Positions 7,147 through 11,975 of a stretch of 11,975 bases of DNA are shown here, one piece after another (within the stretch, counting starts at the first letter, position 1; every line of letters starts with the position of its first letter). Under the pieces are notes generated by a model that was not told where the DNA came from, made no database searches, and was given only the letters and a program-made list of their open reading frames with translations. A program made the translations under genes and the position numbers. Origin of the DNA: an uncultured Psychrobacter sp. GTDB lineage: Bacteria; Pseudomonadota; Gammaproteobacteria; Pseudomonadales; Moraxellaceae. The stretch is taken from the NCBI GenBank assembly GCA_947501045.1, contig CANMUI010000014.1, forward strand, positions 1 through 11,975, given 5' to 3'.

Positions 7147-7842
7147 ATGAAATTCAATTCTGCTACGCAAACTACAACTTCGAATACTAAAACATTTGCT
7201 AAATTACCTAAACTCAGTAGAAAAGACTTAGGTCATTTGATTCCAAAACGTGGAGGGGTAGTCACGCCTCCTATAGCAGCGTGGCTTATGAAAATAGCAG
7301 GTTGGCGTACGGTTGGCGAGATTCCTAATATTTCGCAAGCTGTAGTACTGGCGCTTCCGCATACTTCAAACGTTGATGGGGTTTATGCCTTACCTAGTTT
7401 GTTTGCTCTGGATATGAAAATTAGCATTATGGGCAAGCATACTTTATTTAAAGTGCCTGTGCTGGCGCAGTTATTACGCTGGATGGGTATTATTCCTATT
7501 GATCGGGGTAATAAAGGCTCTGTCTTACAAGCAAGCATCGATAAATTCAAAGCAGGTCAACCGCTCTTTTTGGGACTATCACCAGAAGGCACACGTCAGT
7601 ATACCGAGAACTGGAAAACGGGATTTTATTATTTAGCACTAGGCGCTAATGTACCGATCTTGCCCGTGGCTTTGGATTATAAAACTAAACAAGTGCGTTT
7701 TTTATCGCCGGTTTATCCTACGGGCGATATCGAGGCTGACTTACCAAAGATTTATATTCAATATCAAGGCGTAGTACCGCGCTATCCTGAGCGTTTATCG
7801 CAGCCCCTACAGGACGTGAACGACATTGATATAATCTTATAA
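7147..7842 (+). CDS. PlsC-type lysophospholipid acyltransferase
   Basis: This is a 231-aa acyltransferase of the 1-acylglycerol-phosphate acyltransferase superfamily. The catalytic HX4D motif is PHTSNVD (His72, Asp77). Motif II is seen as MGIIPIDRG (113-121), motif III as SPEGTR (145-150, Glu147/Gly148) and motif IV as VPILPVALDY (159-168). Such enzymes acylate lysophospholipids or related acceptors at the inner membrane; the acceptor cannot be told. There is no strong membrane helix and no signal peptide. The first about 35 residues are variable and Thr/Ser/Lys-rich. No clear ribosome binding site precedes the ATG at 7147, so the start is less certain than the rest. The gene stands alone 156 bp after parE behind a terminator, preceded by an AT-rich region that probably carries its promoter. 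Confidence 0.92.
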   Translation: MKFNSATQTTTSNTKTFAKLPKLSRKDLGHLIPKRGGVVTPPIAAWLMKIAGWRTVGEIPNISQAVVLALPHTSNVDGVYALPSLFALDMKISIMGKHTLFKVPVLAQLLRWMGIIPIDRGNKGSVLQASIDKFKAGQPLFLGLSPEGTRQYTENWKTGFYYLALGANVPILPVALDYKTKQVRFLSPVYPTGDIEADLPKIYIQYQGVVPRYPERLSQPLQDVNDIDIIL

Positions 7843-7884
7843 TGTAAGTAAAAAAAAGATCGAACATATGGCCCTTATAAACAT

Positions 7885-7915
7885 ATAGCCCTTATATTTA
7901 CTAAGGGCTATTTTG
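7885..7915 (+). terminator. Terminator between the convergent acyltransferase and SDR genes
   Basis: ATAGCCCTTA (7885-7894) and TAAGGGCTAT (7902-7911) form a perfect 10-bp stem with a 7-base loop, followed by TTTTG. It lies 42 bases after the acyltransferase stop and close to the SDR stop. It is mainly a plus-strand terminator; the minus-side T run is poor. Confidence 0.8.
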
Positions 7916-7922
7916 TAAGATT

Positions 7923-8705
7923 TTAGAAATGCGGCTGACCGTTAGAGGCGCTAACGCCGCCATCAACTGGCAAGTTAACGCCAGTAATCATTGAGGCATC
8001 ATCACTGGCCAAAAAAGTAATAGCCGCGGCGATATCTTCAGGTGTAGCCAGACGTCCCAGCGGCGAGCGTGCTAGAAACTGATCTTTTTTATCATTATTG
8101 TCCTGAATAGCGCTAGTCATGTTGGTTTTGGTAACACTTGGATTAACCGCATTAACACGTACGCCATCAGCGCCATGATCCAAAGCCAGTGTCCGTGTCA
8201 GATTGGTGACGCCAGCTTTAGCCGCGTTATAAGCGGCCATATTCCAATCGCCGCCAATGCCTGAAAGTGAAGAGACATTGACAATATTACCTTTAGTCTC
8301 AATTAAGTGCGGGATAGCCGCCTGACAAACATAAAAGGTACCATTTAGATTGACATCAATGGCTGACTTCCAGTCGTCAGCAGATAAATCAGTGATTCTA
8401 CCTTGGGTGGCTTTACCAGCGTTATTGACTAGTATGTCGATTTTGCCAAATTTTTCTACCGTCCGTCTTACCATTTCTTGTACCTGGCTTTGGACACTGA
8501 TATCGCAAGTAATCGTCATATAAGTATCGGTATGAATCCAAGTACGATCTAGCGGTAACTCCTTTGCAGTCTCTTCCAAAGTTTTGGCAGTACGACCAAC
8601 CAAAACCACACTAGCACCTTCATTAGCGAATCGAATAGCAGTGGCACGACCAATACCTGAGCCGGCACCGGTGACAATTACCGTTTTTTCCTTAAATCTT
8701 TTCAT
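7923..8705 (-). CDS. Short-chain dehydrogenase/reductase (classical SDR)
   Basis: This is a 260-aa classical SDR with a complete active site. The cofactor site is TGAGSGIG (12-19), and VGRTAKTLEE (36-45) at the end of strand two, with Arg38, hints at NADP(H). NNAG is at 94-97 and the catalytic Asn is probably Asn119 (DVNLNGTF). Catalytic Ser136, Tyr149 and Lys153 lie in the SS...YNAAK region. The C-terminal LPVDGGVSAS tail is typical of the glucose-dehydrogenase-like branch. The substrate is unknown. I place the start at 8705 (MKRFKEKTVIVTG) rather than the in-frame ATG at 8759. AGGA lies upstream at about 9 bases, and the extra 18 residues would be an odd hydrophobic prefix with no ribosome binding site. 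The gene converges with the acyltransferase and stands alone. Confidence 0.93.
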   Translation of the reverse strand: MKRFKEKTVIVTGAGSGIGRATAIRFANEGASVVLVGRTAKTLEETAKELPLDRTWIHTDTYMTITCDISVQSQVQEMVRRTVEKFGKIDILVNNAGKATQGRITDLSADDWKSAIDVNLNGTFYVCQAAIPHLIETKGNIVNVSSLSGIGGDWNMAAYNAAKAGVTNLTRTLALDHGADGVRVNAVNPSVTKTNMTSAIQDNNDKKDQFLARSPLGRLATPEDIAAAITFLASDDASMITGVNLPVDGGVSASNGQPHF

Positions 8706-8817
8706 GGTGTCTAATCCTAATAGGCATAAATGGTGGAAAAGTAAATGACTTCTTATCATAACAAGCCATTATTATGAAAGCGATATTAAATAGTATGAAA
8801 GTGTTTAAATCTTTAGC

Positions 8818-8848
8818 ACAAAAAAAGACAGCCTAAGCTGCCTTTTTT
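8818..8848 (-). terminator. Terminator of the TM-repeat channel gene (bidirectional shape)
   Basis: AAAAAAGACAGC (8821-8832) pairs with GCTGCCTTTTTT (8837-8848) with one mismatch and a CTAA loop. A and T runs on both sides allow termination in either direction. It lies 30 bases beyond the stop codon of the minus-strand membrane protein gene. Confidence 0.88.
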
Positions 8849-8877
8849 ACTGATATAAATAAGATAGTTACTAGGAA

Positions 8878-10701
8878 TTATTTATCCTTATCGTAACCCT
8901 GATCACCAACCAAACCGCTACCTGGTAATATGTCTACGTCATTAGTATTACTAGCAGTGTTGTTAGTATTACTAGCAGTGTTGTTAGTATTACTAGTAGT
9001 GTTGTCAGTATTACTAGGGGTGTTACTGTCATTACTCAAGTTACTAGTATCAACAGAGTCTGTACCTAGCTTACTGGTATCAACAGTATCAGTAGTTAAA
9101 TCATCAGTAGCTAGACCAGTAGTAGTTGGATCAGGTCTATCGATGCTAGTTGTTGTCGCACTAGGTGTGTTTGCGCGAACAGCGTCAGCTACTTTGTCTT
9201 GTGTATCCGTCGTTGTCTTGGTATGACGAGTCGTTTCTACTTTAAGACCAGTACGCTCTTCATCCATTTTGTCCTGCATTTTGCGTAAGAAGCGAGCGGC
9301 AGCTTCTTGACCACCAAGACCAAATGATAGTGCAAACGCCACTGCCACAGCGCCTAAGGTGAGACCAAACGCTAGGTTGACGATAGAGTCAGCAATGCCC
9401 ATCGCTTTTAAACCCATGGCAAGTACTAAGCCCATGATCAATACACGTACGATATTGGCTAAGAACTGTGAGCCTTTTTCAGAACGCTCAACGACACCAG
9501 CGATGATATTGGCAAGCCAGAAACCGATAAACAGAATAATGGCACCTAAGATGATATTGGCACCAAAGGCGATGAACATAGTAATAATAGCTGAAATAGG
9601 CTCAAAACCTAATAAGTCAGAGGCTGCAATTGCTGCAAACAGCATAGCAAAGAAGATAATAGCATAACCGACCAAATCAGAGATTTGTTTGTCGCCCATG
9701 GTTTCTTGCAAACCTACTTTGGCGGGCAATTGGTTAATTTCAGTATTTTCGATTAGACCTTTGATGATGTTAGCCACCATACGCACTACATAATAGGTCA
9801 CAATTAAGATCGCAGCTGCCATAAAGATATTGGGCAGGGCGGCCATAATTTTATTGAGCATATTTGTCGCAGGGCGAGCAATGACCTCAATTCTTAGCGC
9901 TTCTAGAGCAGCTACAATAGTTGGGATAATGACCACTAAAAAGGCTAATGATCCTGCAATGTTAGGTAAGCTGTTTTTCTCGCTCAGCCCAGCTCTTGAG
10001 GCAAGCTCTTGAACGTTGAAGGTAGAAACTAGATTGGTCACGATACCGCGTACAACTTTAGCAATGATATAACCCACCACAAACACCACAATGGCGATAA
10101 TGATGTTAGGAATAAAGCCAAAGATTTTGTCGACCATATTAGTTAATGGTGCAAACAGACCATCAAGTTCTAATTGACCTAGAACCATGGTTAAAACAAT
10201 GAGCAAAATGAACCAATAAACCATATCAGCAATAGTATTGCTCATAGGTTTGACGCCAGCATGAGCACTGAGACGCTCATCCATTGAGGTTTTTGAAAGA
10301 CCAGTATTGATCGCTGTGCGAACCACAGTAGCGATAACCCAACCCAGAACACCAACTGCAATAGCGGCGATAAGATTAGGAATAAATGCCAGTACTTGAC
10401 CTACCATATTGGCAAAGGGTACTGAGATTGAATTTAAATTAAGCTGATCAAGCGCCATTGAGATGGCAATTATAAATATAAACCAAAAAACAATTTTAGA
10501 GATGATGCTTTCTAAATCGTATTTTTTACCAGTTGAGGTATTCATACGCTGATTGAGGTTTACTTTAGCCAGTACTCCTCGAACCACACCTGCGATACCA
10601 AGTGCTACCAGCCAGCCAATGATAAAAATCAAAATGGCACCAATGATAGAACCGATTGGCCCACCCAAGTAATCATTGAACGATATATATGTTGGATTCA
10701 T
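8878..10701 (-). CDS. Mechanosensitive-channel-like protein with repeated TM-helix units
   Basis: This is a 607-aa inner-membrane protein. About eleven hydrophobic helices lie between residues 14 and 465. They are organised as four similar units of about 80 residues (about 62-145, 147-235, 248-332, 339-420), each with a hydrophobic helix, a ..P..NM...I..FIPNI.. segment and a second helix. This is the pattern of the conserved TM-helix (PF05552) proteins related to mechanosensitive channels. The last helix (about 435-462, FGLTLGAVAVAFALSFGLGG) looks like an MscS pore helix rich in Gly and Ala. There is no MscS beta domain after it; instead comes a charged stretch and a low-complexity cytoplasmic Thr/Asn/Asp tail (about 485-592) with repeats. 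The start is set by a perfect AAGGAGGA (10706-10713) just upstream. Channel activity is inferred from the family only. Confidence 0.87.
   Translation of the reverse strand: MNPTYISFNDYLGGPIGSIIGAILIFIIGWLVALGIAGVVRGVLAKVNLNQRMNTSTGKKYDLESIISKIVFWFIFIIAISMALDQLNLNSISVPFANMVGQVLAFIPNLIAAIAVGVLGWVIATVVRTAINTGLSKTSMDERLSAHAGVKPMSNTIADMVYWFILLIVLTMVLGQLELDGLFAPLTNMVDKIFGFIPNIIIAIVVFVVGYIIAKVVRGIVTNLVSTFNVQELASRAGLSEKNSLPNIAGSLAFLVVIIPTIVAALEALRIEVIARPATNMLNKIMAALPNIFMAAAILIVTYYVVRMVANIIKGLIENTEINQLPAKVGLQETMGDKQISDLVGYAIIFFAMLFAAIAASDLLGFEPISAIITMFIAFGANIILGAIILFIGFWLANIIAGVVERSEKGSQFLANIVRVLIMGLVLAMGLKAMGIADSIVNLAFGLTLGAVAVAFALSFGLGGQEAAARFLRKMQDKMDEERTGLKVETTRHTKTTTDTQDKVADAVRANTPSATTTSIDRPDPTTTGLATDDLTTDTVDTSKLGTDSVDTSNLSNDSNTPSNTDNTTSNTNNTASNTNNTASNTNDVDILPGSGLVGDQGYDKDK
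8941..9024 (-). repeat. Four tandem 21-bp repeats in the channel-gene tail
   Basis: Four consecutive 21-bp units at 8941-8961, 8962-8982, 8983-9003 and 9004-9024 differ by only a few bases, and a degenerate fifth follows. They encode seven-residue repeats of the type SNTNNTA in the C-terminal tail. The unit is a multiple of three, so copy-number change keeps the frame. The next segment (about residues 536-556) has a second, shorter repeat of the type TD-VDTS-L. Confidence 0.92.
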
Positions 10702-10738
10702 CTTATCCTCCTTTAATCATCATGTATCTTGGATAAGA
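10701..10738 (-). promoter_or_regulatory. Leader hairpin overlapping the channel gene's ribosome binding site
   Basis: On the mRNA, TCTTATCC (10738-10731) can pair perfectly over 8 bp with GGATAAGA (10708-10701), leaving a 22-base loop. The 3' arm includes the end of the strong AAGGAGGA site and the A of the ATG, so the stem would hide the start. The loop also starts a 6-codon frame (10723-10703, ATG ATG ATT AAA GGA GGA TAA) that stops one base before the gene's ATG. Regulation is an inference. Confidence 0.4.
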
Positions 10739-10740
10739 AA

Positions 10741-10756
10741 GAGAATACGTATTCTC
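10741..10756. promoter_or_regulatory. Perfect 16-bp palindrome, possible operator
   Basis: GAGAATACGTATTCTC reads the same on both strands. It lies 39 bp upstream of the channel gene start, between its candidate promoter and its leader hairpin. It has the shape of a binding site for a dimeric regulator; no regulator is identified. Confidence 0.4.
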
Positions 10757-10803
10757 AAATTTAATAGATACACGAATATATAAAAACTCATGAGTATTTA
10801 GAA

Positions 10804-10833
10804 ACTATAATATTTTATTTCAGTAAAAGTAAA
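10804..10833 (-). promoter_or_regulatory. Candidate promoter of the channel gene
   Basis: On the minus strand, TTTACT (10833-10828) and TATAGT (10809-10804) are 18 bp apart, about 100 bp upstream of the ATG. The match to sigma-70 boxes is moderate, and the surrounding DNA is AT-rich, so chance matches are common. Confidence 0.3.
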
Positions 10834-10928
10834 CCATTTCATTAAATAGTCATATTTAGTTACTTCTTAACGAGTTTAGCTTATCTTATCTAGTGTTGTA
10901 GTTAAAGATAGAAAGCTTAACTCAACGC

Positions 10929-10983
10929 TATAATTGTGTGATAAGTTGTTATTTTGATAAGCTGCAGTAACAAATACTATACA
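10929..10983 (+). promoter_or_regulatory. Candidate promoter region of the FKBP lipoprotein gene
   Basis: Two alternatives are visible. One is TTGATA (10954-10959) with TATACA (10978-10983) at 18-bp spacing. The other is a perfect TATAAT (10929-10934) lacking a good -35. Either would give a leader of more than 120 bases. Confidence 0.35.
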
Positions 10984-11065
10984 TTACATCGTTAATTTTA
11001 CTAGAAACATAGCCCCTAAAACCAAGATTTGTTATGATGTGCTGCAATTATTTTTAAATAAAATT

Positions 11066-11081
11066 CACTGTTTCTACAGTG
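11066..11081 (+). promoter_or_regulatory. Small hairpin in the FKBP gene leader
   Basis: CACTGT (11066-11071) and ACAGTG (11076-11081) form a perfect 6-bp stem with a TTCT loop, flanked by AAAATT and TTTTC. It has the form of a weak terminator or an operator. It ends 39 bp before the ATG. Confidence 0.35.
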
Positions 11082-11110
11082 TTTTCAATAACTTGTTTTT
11101 CAATAACTTG
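11081..11110 (+). repeat. 15-bp tandem duplication before the FKBP gene
   Basis: Two adjacent 15-base units (11081-11095 and 11096-11110) share 14 bases, TTTTCAATAACTTG. The second ends just before the weak ribosome binding site GAGAG (11110-11114). Confidence 0.85.
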
Positions 11111-11120
11111 AGAGTACCCT

Positions 11121-11852
11121 ATGAAAAAAATCACTACCTTGACTATTAGTAGTTTAGCCGCTGCTATGTTATTAGTGACAGGTTGTAGCACCAATAACGG
11201 CAATCAAGAAACAGCAACTCAAAGCGTATCGGTCACAGAACAAAGTCCGCCAAATGAAAAAGTAGGCTATAGTTTGGGTTTTATGATGGCTGAAGGCAAC
11301 AAAGAGGCGGTACAAGATTTAGACCTTGATACCTTTGAACAAGGTTTTCGCGATGGCTACGAAGGTAAAGACTCAGCTTTGACTCAAGAGCAGATGGAAG
11401 AGGTTTTGCTTGCTTATCAAAAGGAACAAGAAGAGCAGTTCGTAGCAGATATGCAGTCCAAAGCTGAAGATAATAAAGCGACAGGCGCTGCATTTTTAGC
11501 AGAAAACGCTAATAAAGAAGGTGTGCAAGTGACTGATTCTGGTCTGCAGTATAAAGTACTTACTGCCGGTACGGGCGCTTCACCAAAAGCCACTGATGTC
11601 GTAGTGGTCAATTATGAAGGTAAGCTGATAGATGGTACGGTATTTGACAGCTCTTATGAGCGCGGCGAGCCTATTGAGTTTCCGTTGAATCAAGTTATCG
11701 CTGGCTGGACTGAAGGTCTACAGCTCATGAAAGAGGGCGGTAAATATGAGTTTTATATTCCATCAGACCTCGCTTATGGGGAGGCGGGCAACCAAGGTAT
11801 CGATCCTAATAGTACGCTGATCTTTACCGTTGAGCTATTAGAAGTAAAATAG
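11121..11852 (+). CDS. FkpA/Mip-type FKBP peptidyl-prolyl isomerase lipoprotein
   Basis: This is a 243-aa envelope folding factor that isomerises X-Pro bonds. Residues 1-21 are a lipoprotein signal peptide (MKK, hydrophobic core, LVTGC box), with the lipid-bearing Cys22. After a short Ser/Asn/Gln-rich linker, residues about 45-140 form the helical FKBP_N dimerisation domain (VGYSLGFMMAEG, a long Gln/Glu-rich helix). Residues about 150-243 form the FKBP_C catalytic domain. Pocket residues known from FKBP12 are all present: Tyr165, Phe175, Asp176, Phe187, Val192, Ile193, Trp196, Tyr219 and Phe235. Length and order match FkpA and Mip; which name fits is not clear, so no symbol is given. Unlike soluble FkpA it should be membrane-anchored, since it has a lipobox. 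The ATG at 11121 has only a weak upstream GAGAG site. The gene is followed by an insertion sequence. Confidence 0.94.
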   Translation: MKKITTLTISSLAAAMLLVTGCSTNNGNQETATQSVSVTEQSPPNEKVGYSLGFMMAEGNKEAVQDLDLDTFEQGFRDGYEGKDSALTQEQMEEVLLAYQKEQEEQFVADMQSKAEDNKATGAAFLAENANKEGVQVTDSGLQYKVLTAGTGASPKATDVVVVNYEGKLIDGTVFDSSYERGEPIEFPLNQVIAGWTEGLQLMKEGGKYEFYIPSDLAYGEAGNQGIDPNSTLIFTVELLEVK

Positions 11853-11862
11853 CTTATATCAA

Positions 11863-11880
11863 AGCACTATATTAAGTGCT
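11863..11880 (+). terminator. Weak hairpin after the FKBP gene
   Basis: AGCACT (11863-11868) and AGTGCT (11875-11880) make a 6-bp stem with a 6-base loop. No T run follows, so it is not a full terminator. An A-rich stretch (11883-11888, in AACAAAAAAGCTCTCATAAA) that looks like the left arm of another terminator follows, and then the insertion sequence begins. Confidence 0.3.
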
Positions 11881-11908
11881 AACAAAAAAGCTCTCATAAA
11901 TGAACTGC

Positions 11909-11938
11909 CCCCCATAAGTTGGACACAATTTATGGGGG
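11909..11938 (+). promoter_or_regulatory. IS-end hairpin covering the orfA ribosome binding site
   Basis: CCCCCATAA (11909-11917) pairs perfectly over 9 bp with TTATGGGGG (11930-11938). The G-run in the 3' arm is the only ribosome-binding-like sequence before the orfA ATG (11946). A transcript entering from outside would fold this stem and block translation; this mechanism is known from other insertion sequences and inferred here. Confidence 0.6.
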
Positions 11939-11945
11939 TTATTTT

Positions 11946-11975
11946 ATGCGTTACGATCTAGACTTTAAGATCAAA
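11946..11975 (+). CDS. IS3-family transposase OrfA, first 10 codons (partial)
   Basis: The frame begins ATG CGT TAC GAT CTA GAC and encodes MRYDLDFKIK before the window ends. This fits the N-terminus of the helix-turn-helix OrfA protein of IS150-like elements, in which a Y.L.FK start is common. OrfA is normally followed by OrfB, joined by frameshifting. Only the start is visible, so whether the element is intact cannot be told. Confidence 0.75.
   Translation, partial: MRYDLDFKIK

Larger units (their letters stand above)
10702..11120. other. Divergent 419-bp intergenic region
   Basis: No gene is visible. The stretch must carry promoters for the minus-strand channel gene and the plus-strand FKBP lipoprotein gene. 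It is AT-rich and contains the leader hairpin, a 16-bp palindrome, a 10-bp palindrome ACTCATGAGT (10786-10795), promoter-like boxes, a small hairpin at 11066-11081 and a 15-bp tandem repeat just before the FKBP gene. Confidence 0.7.
11901..11975 (+). mobile_element. Left end of an IS3-family (IS150-like) insertion sequence, cut by window edge
   Basis: TGAACTGCCCCCCATAAGTT (from 11901) has the look of the terminal inverted repeat of IS150-group elements: a terminal TG, a C-run, and AAGTTGGACA. It is followed 45 bases in by a start codon and a MRYDLDFKIK peptide typical of orfA of these transposases. The right end and target duplication lie outside the window. The exact first base is uncertain by a few positions. 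Confidence 0.82.

Noticed and set aside
8706..8759. 18-residue extension of the SDR protein
   Set aside because: It has no ribosome binding site, and the SDR fold starts normally at the internal methionine at 8705.
8941..9024. Possible CRISPR array
   Set aside because: The units are contiguous without unique spacers and lie in frame inside a coding region.
8930..9226. Plus-strand frame giving a Val/Leu/Ser-repeat peptide
   Set aside because: It is the antisense reading of the 21-bp repeats of the channel tail; the repeat, not selection, keeps it open.

Overview
The window looks like chromosomal DNA of a gammaproteobacterium of the family Moraxellaceae, most likely Psychrobacter or a close relative. 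This rests on the 5S rRNA sequence, the yqiA-parE gene pair seen across gammaproteobacteria, and AT-rich intergenic DNA around core genes of moderate GC. The genus is an inference from recalled sequence style, not from a search.

Layout. Bases 1-70 are the 3' end of a 5S rRNA gene, so the left edge is the end of an rRNA operon, closed by two successive rho-independent terminators (84-116 and 144-179). Next comes a small AT-rich accessory stretch. It holds an unrecognised 160-aa acidic protein (244-726), a decayed second 5S rRNA copy split by about 70 bp of unrelated sequence (739-923), and a 459-aa protein with an AlbA_2 (Schlafen-type) domain, a GHKL/RecG-C-like ATPase domain and a winged helix (1078-2457). 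After a gene-free AT-rich gap the core-like part begins: a pirin (minus), a DUF1289 four-cysteine protein (minus), then yqiA esterase and parE (plus), and a PlsC-type acyltransferase (plus). Converging on the acyltransferase from the minus strand is an SDR oxidoreductase. Next is a 607-aa membrane protein built from repeated TM-helix units with an Asn/Thr-rich repeat tail (minus), and then a divergent FkpA/Mip-type peptidyl-prolyl isomerase lipoprotein (plus). The right edge cuts into the left end of an IS3-family (IS150-like) insertion sequence.

Working together. Most genes look like single transcription units with their own terminators. yqiA and parE are a conserved neighbour pair, but parE has its own likely promoter. 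Pirin and DUF1289 lie on the same strand, 162 bp apart. The lipoprotein isomerase acts at the envelope and the TM-repeat protein is probably a mechanosensitive-type channel; their start region is a shared 419-bp divergent intergenic region with several inverted repeats. No clear multi-gene novel system is visible. The best candidates for something undescribed are the two accessory genes inserted around the broken 5S copy, and the structured leader of the channel gene.
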